A program made the translations under genes and the position numbers. Under the pieces are notes generated by a model. It was given only the letters and a program-made list of their open reading frames with translations. It had not been told where the DNA came from and made no database searches. A stretch of 27,658 bases of DNA, taken from assembly GCA_046594105.1 (NCBI GenBank), contig JBKJQB010000016.1:1-27658 (forward strand), written 5' to 3'. Below, piece after piece: positions 7,371 to 14,447 of this stretch (the first letter of the stretch is position 1; each line of letters opens with the position of its first letter). Source of the stretch: JBDSGC01 sp046594105. GTDB lineage: Bacteria; Acidobacteriota; Thermoanaerobaculia; Gp7-AA8.

Positions 7371-8681
7371 CTAACGCGAGCGAGGTGCGGAGGATGGCCT
7401 CGGCCCAGCGGCCTGCTGCTGACTCCAGAACATCCATGCGCCCGCCGCACCTGCGGCCATGACCAGCGCGATGAGAATCCACTTCCAGCCAGCGCCAGTG
7501 GACTCCTGCGGTTTGATCGACATCGCCGACCGCTTCTCATGTGCCGGAGCAGGCCTGGAGGGTTTCCGCGCTTCGTTCGATCGAGCCGCCGCAGTTTCGG
7601 GGAGAGCCGGAGAAACCGCGCGGCTGTCCCCTGCCGGAGCGGAAGCTTTTTGATCGATGGGAGAAGGTGCCCCGGGAGAGGGTGCCCCGGAAGAGGGGGT
7701 CTCGACCGCGACCGGAGGATTCATGGCCACTGGCGCTTCCGGAGGAGGTAGCGGCGGTTTCACGGCAACGGCCGGGCTGCTGGAGAGCGGAGTGATGGGA
7801 GCGGTATCTGGATGGGTCTCCTCGAGCCTGCCAACCTCGCTGAGCGTTTCCCTGCCGGAATCCGTCAAGGTCTCATCGCCCATCTCGTCTGCACGGATCA
7901 CCTTGGCCACGATCACCGTCACGTTGTCGGGTGCCCCCCGCTCCAGGGTCCGGCGCACGTATTCGTCAGCAGCCTTCTGGATGGGAAGCGCGGCGATCTC
8001 TCCCAACTCCTCCAGTTTGACCAGCCCATGCAGACCATCACTGCAGAGGATGAACAGATCTCCCTCCAGCACATCGAAGGGACCGCGGACATCGATCTCC
8101 ACCTCTTCGCCGACACCCATCGATCGCTGCAGGACGTTCCGTCGCGGATGGGTCTCCGCTTCCTTCGGAGTGAGCAGCCCCTCGCGAACCATGGAGGCCA
8201 CCAGAGAGTGATCCTCGGTCAGTTGCTCGATGACCCCGCCCCGAACGCGGTAGATCCGCGAGTCTCCAATGTGTGCGAACCAGGCCTGGCTGTTCTTCAG
8301 CACCAGAGCCGAGGCGGTGGTTCCCATGCCGCGAAGATCGGGGTTCCCCTGCGCCTCGGAAAAGATCCTGGCGTTCGCTCGCGTCAATGCGGCGCGGAGC
8401 GCTTCGCCTACATCGACCGTTTCGCTGTCCAGGTACTGCGCCTTGACCGTCTCGGTGGCCAGCCGGGACGCAGTGGCGCCGCCCCGGTGTCCTCCCATTC
8501 CGTCCGCAACGATCAGCAGGCGGCCGCCTGGATGGCTCGCGCGCTCTTCCTGCGGAGAGGTGAATGCGCCGAAATCCTGATTCTCGGTGCGGACCAGGCC
8601 GACATCCGTGCGCAGGACCGCCTGCACCGCGAGGGGTGGATTGGAGGTAGCGGTTTGTTCAGCCGCAGCTTGTTCGTTCAT
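7371..8681 (-). CDS. PP2C-family protein phosphatase with C-terminal membrane anchor
   Basis: 436 residues. The PP2C/PPM catalytic domain spans about 17-262 with the standard metal-binding motifs: RTENQD (31-36), VADGMGGH (58-65, Asp60), HIGDSR (137-142), CSDGL (213-217) and PDNVTVIV (251-258). A Thr-rich acidic segment (about 265-298, DETLTDSGRETLSE) and a Pro/Ala/Ser linker follow, then one C-terminal membrane helix (about 400-419). This places the catalytic domain in the cytoplasm, tethered to the membrane. It would remove phosphate from Ser/Thr on the kinases and FHA partners of the operon. It is the first gene of the operon, 3 nt before the protease-FHA gene, and has its own TATAAT-type promoter. 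No clear Shine-Dalgarno precedes the ATG. Confidence 0.95.
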   Translation of the reverse strand: MNEQAAAEQTATSNPPLAVQAVLRTDVGLVRTENQDFGAFTSPQEERASHPGGRLLIVADGMGGHRGGATASRLATETVKAQYLDSETVDVGEALRAALTRANARIFSEAQGNPDLRGMGTTASALVLKNSQAWFAHIGDSRIYRVRGGVIEQLTEDHSLVASMVREGLLTPKEAETHPRRNVLQRSMGVGEEVEIDVRGPFDVLEGDLFILCSDGLHGLVKLEELGEIAALPIQKAADEYVRRTLERGAPDNVTVIVAKVIRADEMGDETLTDSGRETLSEVGRLEETHPDTAPITPLSSSPAVAVKPPLPPPEAPVAMNPPVAVETPSSGAPSPGAPSPIDQKASAPAGDSRAVSPALPETAAARSNEARKPSRPAPAHEKRSAMSIKPQESTGAGWKWILIALVMAAGAAGAWMFWSQQQAAGPRPSSAPRSR

Positions 8682-8698
8682 GGAGGTGGACGGCGCGA

Positions 8699-8704
8699 AT
8701 TATA
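8699..8704 (-). promoter_or_regulatory. Consensus -10 element of the phosphatase/kinase operon
   Basis: Read on the minus strand this is a perfect TATAAT ending 17 nt before the ATG of the PP2C gene. Transcription starting about 7 nt downstream would give a leader of roughly 10 nt without a Shine-Dalgarno. No good -35 is present at 16-18 nt; a poor TTCAGT lies at a 19-nt spacing. Confidence 0.55.
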
Positions 8705-8706
8705 CA

Positions 8707-8720
8707 GGGTTCTCGAACCC
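8707..8720. promoter_or_regulatory. Palindrome in the promoter spacer (candidate operator)
   Basis: GGGTTC-TC-GAACCC is a perfect 6-2-6 inverted repeat placed directly upstream of the minus-strand TATAAT, filling most of the spacer. A dyad in a spacer with a poor -35 is the arrangement used by MerR-type activators, but a repressor site is equally possible. No regulator gene is adjacent. Confidence 0.35.
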
Positions 8721-8867
8721 GCGACTGAAGGGGGGTCAAGAATTGGTCCGCCTCAAGTCGCTCGCTGTTCGAACGCATCCTGCGATTTCCTGCGGGTCGG
8801 GGAGCCTGGGGCCCGGGCCCGAGGCGATCCCTTTCCACGACCCGCAAACGAGGGCGGCTCAAGCCGC

Positions 8868-8873
8868 TATAAT
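8868..8873 (+). promoter_or_regulatory. Consensus -10 element of the FHA-GAF-cyclase gene
   Basis: A perfect TATAAT ends 10 nt before the ATG at 8884. A start site about 7 nt downstream would leave a leader of only a few nucleotides, so a leaderless mRNA is likely. No convincing -35 is seen 16-18 nt upstream. Confidence 0.5.
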
Positions 8874-8883
8874 CGGCGCTTCC

Positions 8884-10548
8884 ATGGAGCAGATGCAGAT
8901 CCATTACGTCGATCTCGGTGTGGCCAAAGTGGTCGACGTGCGGGCCGACATGAGCATCGGGAGGACCGAGGGCAACGACCTGATCCTCAACCATCCGTCC
9001 GTTTCGCGAAAGCACGCCAAGCTGGAATCGAGAGACGAGCATTGGTGGCTGGTCGACCTCAAGTCGACCAACGGGGTCAAGGTCAACGGAACTCTGGTCA
9101 CCGAAGCGCAGATCACCACCGGGGACAAGCTTTTGATCGGATCGGTACAGATCGAGTTGAAGTCACTTCCGTCGGTGAACTTCACCGGCGAGTCGATCTT
9201 CGACAACCCTTCCGGGACGGTCATCCGGCGCATCTCCGACTTCAACTCCGAGTTTGGACTGGACGTTGCGGAGGCGGCGAAATCGGCCACCGCGCGACCT
9301 CCCTCCGAGCCCGGACTGACTCCGGCGCCGGGGGTCTCTCGCGAGAAAATCTTTCAGGTTCTCGTTCAGGTTGCCAAGATCCTGCTCCAGTCGGAGGAGT
9401 TGAACGACGTCCTGAACACGGTGATGGACATCATCTTCCGCTACCTGCCGGTGGAGCGCGGCCTGATCATTCTTTTCGACGCCGAGGGCAACCCGGTGCC
9501 CAAGCTGACGAAGTTCATCGACGGCGCGGACGCCCAGGACATTCCGATCTCCCGGACCATCCTGAAAATGGTCTCGGAGCAGCAGGTCTCGCTGATGACG
9601 TCGAATGCGCTCGAAGACGCCCGGCTTCTGGGAGGCAAGTCCATCGCCATCCACGGCATCCGCTCGGCGATGTGCGTCCCGCTCTGGAACCGGCAGCGCG
9701 TGATCGGAGCGGTGCAGGTCGACTCGCCGATCCACATCGGCCGCTTCACCGAGGAAGATCTCGATCTGCTGACCGCTCTGGCAAACTTCGCCGCGGTGGC
9801 CATCGAGCGGGCGCAGATGGCCGAGAAGATCGAAGAGGAGCGGAAGATCCGGGCGCGCATGGAGCGCTATCACTCTCCCGCCGTGGTGGACGAGATCGTG
9901 CGCGGCTCAGTCTCGGCGGATGAGAACGAGATCCGGGCGATGGAAGTCACCATCCTGTTCGCCGACATCTCCGGATTCACCACCGTCTCCGAGACCAAGG
10001 CACCGGAAGAAGTGGCGGAGTTTCTCTCGCACTTCTTCTCCTGCGCGGTGGAAGCGATCTTCGCCTACGGCGGAACGCTCGACAAATTCATCGGCGACGC
10101 GGTGATGGCGTTCTTCGGCGCACCGATGGCGCAGGACGATCATGCCGATCGGGCCGTCCTGGCCGGCCTCATGCTGCAGCGGCTGGTGGGCGACTGGAAC
10201 GACGAGCGCGCCAAGACCGGATTGGAAGTGGTCAAAGTGCGCGTGGGCATCAACAGTGGACCGGCCGTGGTGGGCAACGTGGGCACCGAGAAGCGCGTCG
10301 ACTACACCGTGCTCGGCGCGTCCGTCAACATCGCCTCGCGTCTGGAGAGCGGCGTGGCAAAGCCGGGTCAGGTGGTCATCTCCTCGCACACCCTCGAGCG
10401 GGTCATGGGCAGCTTCGAGACCGAGTCGCTGGGCGAATTTGCTCTGAAGGGTCTGCAGCAGAAACTCCCGGTCTACAACGTGCTCGGGAGCGCCTCCTCC
10501 AAATCGGTGCCGGGCGCCCGAACGCTGCAAGCCACCATCACGCGCTGA
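8884..10548 (+). CDS. FHA-GAF-class III adenylate cyclase
   Basis: 554 residues with no membrane helix. The FHA domain (about 5-95) has GRTEGND (26-32), SRKH (41-44) and STNGVKV (61-67). A linker carries SGTVIRR (Thr112). A GAF sensory domain spans about 155-310, and a short coiled coil (about 310-330, EKIEEERKIRARME) leads to the class III nucleotide cyclase (about 350-535). Metal-binding residues are Asp361 (FADISGF) and Asp405 (KFIGD). Lys401 and Asp473 (RVDYTVLG) are the residues that select adenine, and Asn482/Arg486 (VNIASRLE) stabilise the transition state. The prediction is therefore cAMP synthesis gated by phosphothreonine binding and a GAF ligand. It is divergent from the kinase operon, with 202 nt between start codons. 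ATG 8893 is an alternative start. Confidence 0.94.
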   Translation: MEQMQIHYVDLGVAKVVDVRADMSIGRTEGNDLILNHPSVSRKHAKLESRDEHWWLVDLKSTNGVKVNGTLVTEAQITTGDKLLIGSVQIELKSLPSVNFTGESIFDNPSGTVIRRISDFNSEFGLDVAEAAKSATARPPSEPGLTPAPGVSREKIFQVLVQVAKILLQSEELNDVLNTVMDIIFRYLPVERGLIILFDAEGNPVPKLTKFIDGADAQDIPISRTILKMVSEQQVSLMTSNALEDARLLGGKSIAIHGIRSAMCVPLWNRQRVIGAVQVDSPIHIGRFTEEDLDLLTALANFAAVAIERAQMAEKIEEERKIRARMERYHSPAVVDEIVRGSVSADENEIRAMEVTILFADISGFTTVSETKAPEEVAEFLSHFFSCAVEAIFAYGGTLDKFIGDAVMAFFGAPMAQDDHADRAVLAGLMLQRLVGDWNDERAKTGLEVVKVRVGINSGPAVVGNVGTEKRVDYTVLGASVNIASRLESGVAKPGQVVISSHTLERVMGSFETESLGEFALKGLQQKLPVYNVLGSASSKSVPGARTLQATITR

Positions 10549-10610
10549 GCGGCGCGCCTCGCGGACCGTTTTCGAAATGCTGTTCGGCCGGTCGCGGTTG
10601 GAAGGTCGCA

Positions 10611-11210
10611 GTGAGCACGCCCTCCATACTCCGCACCATCCTCCAGCCCATCGGCGTGGCCTTGCTGCTCGCTGTGCTGGTGCGGGCCTCGCTCTTCCGC
10701 ATCTACGCCATCCCTTCCTCGTCGATGTCGCCGACGCTCCAAAACGGCGATCGCATTCTGGCGACGCTCTACCACGGTCTCGGGAGTCTTCCGCGGGCCG
10801 AACGCGGCGATGTGGTGGTGTTCCGCTCGCCCTCTCCCGGACCGGAAGAGCTGCTGGTCAAGCGCGTGGTTGCCCTGCCGGGCGATCTGGTCGAGCTGCG
10901 CGAAGGCCATCTCGTCATCAGCGGTCACCCACTCCCGGAGCCCTACATCGGCTTGCGATTCACCAGCGGCACGATCGTTCCGCAGATCATTCCGGCCGAT
11001 TCCTATTTCGTCCTGGGGGACAACCGGCAGAATTCGTTCGACAGCCGGAGTTGGGGCGTGCTTCCCGCCCGATTCCTGGTCGGCCACGCCCGATTGATTC
11101 TCTGGTCGTCGGCGAACGACACCGCCGGGGCGCGCGCCAAAGCCGCCACCCGTTTCATCCACGCAGCGCGCGCCGGCTCGGGAAACCGCTTCTTCCAGCC
11201 CATCCGCTGA
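10611..11210 (+). CDS. lepB: Signal peptidase I
   Basis: 199 residues, short for the family but complete in its core. One N-terminal membrane helix (about 10-28) anchors it. The catalytic Ser is Ser38 in IPSSSMSPTL and the general-base Lys is Lys84 in LLVKRVVALPGD. The conserved GDNRQNSFDSRSWG block lies at 136-149. It removes signal peptides from exported proteins on the outer face of the cytoplasmic membrane. The start is GTG at 10611, with GAAGG about 5 nt upstream. It begins 62 nt after the cyclase stop on the same strand and may be co-transcribed. The C-terminal 30 residues (Ala/Arg-rich) are not typical of the family. Confidence 0.93.
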   Translation: MSTPSILRTILQPIGVALLLAVLVRASLFRIYAIPSSSMSPTLQNGDRILATLYHGLGSLPRAERGDVVVFRSPSPGPEELLVKRVVALPGDLVELREGHLVISGHPLPEPYIGLRFTSGTIVPQIIPADSYFVLGDNRQNSFDSRSWGVLPARFLVGHARLILWSSANDTAGARAKAATRFIHAARAGSGNRFFQPIR

Positions 11211-11299
11211 GGCGCCGGCTGCGCGGCGATCGCCCGGTCTGCCACGCCATGATTCCCCTGGAATGCCTGACCGCGCCCGGCCCGACGTCAGCATTTCGC

Positions 11300-11305
11300 T
11301 ATACT
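11300..11305 (+). promoter_or_regulatory. -10-like element before the small membrane protein gene
   Basis: TATACT (5 of 6 consensus positions) ends 8 nt before the ATG at 11314 and 20 nt before the ATG at 11326. Initiation would fall almost on the first ATG. No -35 is recognisable at normal spacing. Confidence 0.4.
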
Positions 11306-11325
11306 CACCTCACATGGAGGGGCGT

Positions 11326-11688
11326 ATGCGGACCAGGCGTCATGAGCGCGGCGAAGGGAACTTAGGATGCATTTTCGGCCTCATCCTCATGGGAGTGGCT
11401 ATTTTCGTGGCTTGGAAGATGATTCCGGTGAAGGTCCGAGCCGCCGATCTCCGGCAGACCGTAGTTGACGAGGCAAAATCCGCCGGCACTCATCCCGACG
11501 AGCGCATTCGTGCAGGAATCCTGGCCAAGGCCCGGGAAGTGGAACTGCCCGTGACCGAAGACGACATCAAGATCTCCCGCGCCGGCAGCGAGATCACCGT
11601 CGAAGTCAACTACGTGATCCCCATCGAGTTCCCCGGTTACACCTACCAGTGGCACCTCAACCATCGCGCACAGAATCCCATTTTCTAG
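11326..11688 (+). CDS. Small conserved-looking membrane-anchored protein of unknown function
   Basis: 120 residues. A basic N-terminus (MRTRRHERGEGN) is followed by one membrane helix (about 13-30, LGCIFGLILMGVAIFVAW) and an extracytoplasmic alpha/beta domain. That domain ends with VNYVIPIEFPGYTYQWHLNH...NPIF. The architecture resembles DUF4845-like small anchored proteins, and I believe similar proteins occur in Acidobacteria. No function can be assigned. The ATG at 11326 has GGAGGGG (11316-11322) upstream, although the spacing is short. The ATG at 11314 would be the start if the mRNA is leaderless from TATACT (11300-11305), adding MEGR. The location next to lepB, with no export partner visible, is not informative. 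Confidence 0.8.
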   Translation: MRTRRHERGEGNLGCIFGLILMGVAIFVAWKMIPVKVRAADLRQTVVDEAKSAGTHPDERIRAGILAKAREVELPVTEDDIKISRAGSEITVEVNYVIPIEFPGYTYQWHLNHRAQNPIF

Positions 11689-11713
11689 GAACCCGCCTTT
11701 AGGAACCCACCTG

Positions 11714-11926
11714 ATGACCGTATCGATCAAGATTCGCGACAACGGCCCCTTAATCGTTGAAGGGGAATTCACCCTCACAGACGCCAACGGAAATGACGTT
11801 CCCGTCAAAAAAGCCGCGCTCTGCCGGTGCGGCGCCTCGATGACCAAGCCCTTCTGCGACGGGACGCACTCGAAGATCGGCTTCCAGGCCGCCATGGCCG
11901 CCGTCGAGACGACCGAGAAACCGTAG
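11714..11926 (+). CDS. CDGSH-type iron-sulfur protein
   Basis: 70 residues with one CDGSH motif: Cys37, Cys39, Cys48 and His52 (CRCGASMTKPFCDGTH). This is the three-Cys/one-His ligand set that binds a redox-active, pH-labile [2Fe-2S] cluster in the mitoNEET family. The N-terminal strands (VSIKIRDNGPLIVEGEFTL) match the small bacterial single-domain members, which are cytosolic. The physiological partner is not known; electron or cluster transfer is the family expectation. It starts 25 nt after the preceding gene. A near-duplicate 13-nt segment (TAGGAACCCGCCT / TTAGGAACCCACCT) occupies the gap and supplies AGGA about 10 nt before the ATG. A GC hairpin follows the stop. Confidence 0.9.
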   Translation: MTVSIKIRDNGPLIVEGEFTLTDANGNDVPVKKAALCRCGASMTKPFCDGTHSKIGFQAAMAAVETTEKP

Positions 11927-11932
11927 CCTTCA

Positions 11933-11954
11933 GGGGCCGGCGTCCGCCGGCCCC
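11933..11954 (+). terminator. GC-rich hairpin after the CDGSH gene
   Basis: GGGGCCGGC (11933-11941) and GCCGGCCCC (11946-11954) form a perfect 9-bp stem with a GTCC loop, 6 nt after the stop of the CDGSH gene. Only a weak pyrimidine run (TTCATCTTCC) follows, so termination is likely but not canonical. Confidence 0.5.
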
Positions 11955-12441
11955 GCTTCATCTTCCAGCTCGAACACCACGGTTTCCCAGCCGGTCGTTG
12001 CCGGGGCCACGGCCGGGCGCTCTGCGTCTGCGGAATCGATGATGAATTCATAGTCCATGGGTGAGCTGCAGATCAATGCGCGTTCCCCATGGCCATGGCG
12101 ACGTAACTCCTGCGAATGGAGTCGATTGAGAGCTACCGTTACCACTGCCATGCGTCAAGCGGACGCCAACCGCACCCAGCGACTGACAAAGATTTTGACG
12201 CAGGCCTTCTCTCACGGGAGCGGCGGACTCGACTTCGACCGCACACCGGTGAGGGCCAGTGGAGCGTATTGGATGAATTGGTACCACCTGACTTGGTCTC
12301 GACGCCATGAGCGTTGTTGCGCCTCCTCAGCATAGGACCCGCTATGCCTGCGTCGGCGCGGCTGGGAGCCTACGCGGCGGAACGTCTTGGAGCGTGATCT
12401 TGGCGGAGCCTTGGGCAACCAGCGCAGCCGGCCGTGCCGGC
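11955..12441. other. Intergenic stretch without a convincing gene
   Basis: About 490 nt with no frame that shows a recognisable protein on either strand. A 42-codon minus-strand frame beginning at 12058 (MDYEFIIDSADAERPAV...) has plausible codon use, but it ends inside the hairpin at 11933-11954 and lacks a ribosome site. A plus-strand frame at 12057-12335 looks random. Small GCCGGC palindromes (12427-12441) sit just beyond the end of the small zinc-ribbon gene and may help terminate it. Confidence 0.5.
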
Positions 12442-12642
12442 CTAGTGCCGGTTCTTCGAGGCCGCGAGGAACATCGGGCCGTTCTGCAGCTCGCCGACGA
12501 CATGCTCCAGCGCCTTGTCACTCTGCAGGGCGACGTGCTGGGCGTACTCATCGCAGACACTGCACAATCTTCGGTGCAGTTCGTGAGAGGGAACGGCAGC
12601 TCCGCAGAGGCGGCAGTTCTCCGATTCAGGGCTTGCCGGCAT
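12442..12642 (-). CDS. Small zinc-ribbon protein of unknown function
   Basis: 66 residues. Cys10, Cys13, Cys27 and Cys30 form a C-x2-C-x13-C-x2-C pattern typical of a zinc ribbon (ENCRLCG...LCSVCDEY). A helical tail follows (VALQSDKALEHVVGELQNG). There is no other domain. It is divergent from der: the start codons are 27 nt apart and the two -10-like elements overlap. TACAAT ends 8 nt before this ATG, so the transcript is probably leaderless. GAAGGG lies too close to the ATG to be a good Shine-Dalgarno. The paired-Cys motif and the promoter favour a real gene over chance. A role in ribosome assembly alongside Der would be speculation. Confidence 0.65.
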   Translation of the reverse strand: MPASPESENCRLCGAAVPSHELHRRLCSVCDEYAQHVALQSDKALEHVVGELQNGPMFLAASKNRH

Positions 12643-12650
12643 GGCCCTTC

Positions 12651-12660
12651 ATTGTAGCAT
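12651..12660. promoter_or_regulatory. Overlapping divergent -10 elements for der and the zinc-ribbon gene
   Basis: The 10-nt sequence ATTGTAGCAT contains TAGCAT on the plus strand (12655-12660), ending 9 nt before the der ATG. It also contains TACAAT on the minus strand (12651-12656), ending 8 nt before the zinc-ribbon gene ATG. A plus-strand -35-like TTGCCG (12633-12638) sits 16 nt from TAGCAT. The two elements share two bases, so the promoters are likely mutually exclusive at any instant. Confidence 0.5.
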
Positions 12661-12669
12661 TCGCCCCCT

Positions 12670-14031
12670 ATGCCCCCTCGAATCTGGAAGAAGGTCGTCA
12701 TCATCGGCCGCCCCAATGTCGGGAAGTCGACCCTCTTCAACCGCCTGGCCGGCCAACGGCGAGCGCTGACGCATGACCTTCCGGGGATGACCCGCGACCG
12801 GCTCTCGGACATCGTGGAACTCGATGACGGCCGGCGTTACGAGCTCACCGACACTGGAGGGCTTGAGTACGGCGACAGCCCGATGTCTGCTTATGCCGGG
12901 GAAATCCGAGAGCAGGCCAGGCGCGCTCTGGAGTCCGCCGACTTCGTGCTCTTCGTGGTCGACGGCGCCGCCGGAATTCTCCCGGAGGATCGGGAGATCG
13001 CCAGCGACCTGCGATCGGCGGCCGGAAGGACGCTGCTGCTGGTGAACAAGGTCGATCGCAAGGATGCGGAAGCCAATGTCTCGGAGTTTTACGAGCTCGG
13101 CTTTGAGAACGTGATGGGGATCTCCGCGGAGCATGGCGCCGGGACCGACGACGTGATCGACGCCATCGAGGCGATCGTTCCAGCCGATTCCGCGGAAGAC
13201 TCCGATGAGGAAGAGGACGCGCCGATCCGGGTGGCCATCATCGGGCGTCCGAATGTCGGAAAGTCGTCGCTCTTGAACCGCCTGACCAACGAAGAACGAG
13301 CGGTGGTGTCGCCGATCTCCGGCACCACCCGCGACGCCATCGACTCGGAGATCGAGCGGGGAGGGCGGCGCTATCTGCTCATCGATACGGCCGGCATCCG
13401 CAGACGGGGAAAGACGACGGAAGAGGCAGAAAAGCTCGCGGTCATCTCGGCCCGAAAAGCCATCGAGCGCTGCGAGATCGCTCTGGTGATGATCGATGCC
13501 ACCGACGGGGTGACCGGACAGGACGCCACGGTGGCCGGCTATGCGGAGGACGCAGGCAAGGCGGCCATGCTTCTCATCAACAAGTGGGACATCGGCCAGC
13601 ACACCCAGGAAGACTCTAAAAAAGTGGAAGAAGAGATCCGCTTCAAGCTCAAGTTCCTGCCGTACGCGCCGGTGGAGTTCATTTCGGCGAAGACGGGCAG
13701 GCGCGTGGAGAAAATCTTCCAGAGCATCGACGAGATCGTGGCGGGATACCGCCGCCGCTACCAGACCTCGGTGCTGAATCAGATCCTCGAACGCGCTGTG
13801 TCGGCGCACCATCCGCCCGCAGTGCGCGGGAAGCAGCGGCGCTTCTACTACGTGACGCAGTTGAAGACGCAGCCGCCGACCTTCGCCCTCTTCTCCAACA
13901 TGGACGATCCCATCCACTTCTCCTACCGGCGCTACCTCGAGAATCAGTTCCGCGAGGCCCTGACGCTCACCGGCTCACCCATTCACCTGGTGGTCCGCGC
14001 GCGGACCGGCATGAAGAAAGTGCGGCGCTGA
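12670..14031 (+). CDS. der: Ribosome-assembly GTPase Der (EngA)
   Basis: 453 residues, the usual length for Der, with two tandem GTPase domains and a C-terminal KH-like domain. Domain 1 has GRPNVGKS (13-20), a TDTGG switch II motif and NKVD. An acidic linker (EDSDEEEDA) leads to domain 2, which has GRPNVGKSS (from about residue 192), IDTAGIRRRGK and NKWD. The C-terminus (about 355-450) carries the conserved RYLENQFREAL and SPIHLVVRAR segments. Der acts in 50S subunit maturation. No Shine-Dalgarno precedes the ATG (TCGCCCCCT), and TAGCAT ends 9 nt upstream, which suggests a leaderless mRNA. A GCGCTGA/TCAGCGC hairpin overlaps the stop codon. Confidence 0.97.
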   Translation: MPPRIWKKVVIIGRPNVGKSTLFNRLAGQRRALTHDLPGMTRDRLSDIVELDDGRRYELTDTGGLEYGDSPMSAYAGEIREQARRALESADFVLFVVDGAAGILPEDREIASDLRSAAGRTLLLVNKVDRKDAEANVSEFYELGFENVMGISAEHGAGTDDVIDAIEAIVPADSAEDSDEEEDAPIRVAIIGRPNVGKSSLLNRLTNEERAVVSPISGTTRDAIDSEIERGGRRYLLIDTAGIRRRGKTTEEAEKLAVISARKAIERCEIALVMIDATDGVTGQDATVAGYAEDAGKAAMLLINKWDIGQHTQEDSKKVEEEIRFKLKFLPYAPVEFISAKTGRRVEKIFQSIDEIVAGYRRRYQTSVLNQILERAVSAHHPPAVRGKQRRFYYVTQLKTQPPTFALFSNMDDPIHFSYRRYLENQFREALTLTGSPIHLVVRARTGMKKVRR

Positions 14032-14046
14032 GCGGATCATCAGCGC
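14025..14046 (+). terminator. Hairpin overlapping the der stop codon
   Basis: GCGCTGA (14025-14031) and TCAGCGC (14040-14046) form a perfect 7-bp stem with an 8-nt loop. No T-tract follows, so termination strength is uncertain. Confidence 0.35.
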
Positions 14047-14141
14047 AGATGCAGAACGGTGCCGCGGGCCGTCACGCCATCATTGGCGCATCGCGCCGTT
14101 CCCCAGCTTCCCAGAAACTCCCAGGTTTTATGCGGATTTGC

Positions 14142-14338
14142 GAGTCCCGTAGGGACGATTGAACTTAGCCCAGGACTTCAGTCCTGGGTTTGATGCCTCT
14201 GAAAAGTGAGTCCCGTAGGGACGATTGAAAATGTCGCAACGAAGCATCGTCAATCGTCCCTCCGGGACTCGTATGGGGGAGCCCCTCAAGTCCCAGGACT
14301 GAAGTCCTGGGCTAAGGTCAATCGCGCCTCCGGCGCTT
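14142..14338. repeat. Composite inverted-repeat cluster (GTCCCGTAGGGAC and CCCAGGACT units)
   Basis: Two unit types recur. Unit A contains GTCCCGTAGGGACGATTGAA. Two identical 22-nt direct copies lie at 14142-14163 and 14208-14229, an inverted copy with one change at 14250-14270, and a diverged inverted copy at about 14317-14338. Unit B is CTTAGCCCAGGACT-TC-AGTCCTGGG at 14164-14188, a 9-bp stem; its inverted copy lies at 14292-14316 with 25 nt identical in reverse complement. The order A-B-A-A'-B'-A' makes the segment roughly symmetric. It lies in the space between der and the efflux operon. Spacing is irregular, so this is not CRISPR. Confidence 0.85.
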
Positions 14339-14447
14339 TGCCTCCGCGCCCGTTTCTTTCTCTTAGGCGCAGCGTGCGCGCTGTCCATTGCCCAGGATGA
14401 CGCGAATCATCGCGTTGCCACTTCGATCACCTCGAACGTTCCCGGGA

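Noticed and set aside
3812..8681. Type VI secretion regulatory locus
   Set aside because: Kinase, FHA and PP2C genes fit, but no sheath, Hcp, VgrG, ClpV or TssJ-M gene is in the window.
11930..12058. 42-codon minus-strand frame MDYEFIIDSADAERPAV...
   Set aside because: Codon use is plausible, but there is no ribosome site or -10 at the right distance and its end is the GC hairpin of the CDGSH gene; kept only as a remark.
12057..12335. 92-aa plus-strand frame downstream of the CDGSH gene
   Set aside because: No recognisable motif, no start signal, and residue composition looks random.
14142..14338. Possible CRISPR array from the repeated units
   Set aside because: Units are unequal in spacing, mixed in type and inverted relative to each other, and no cas genes are present.
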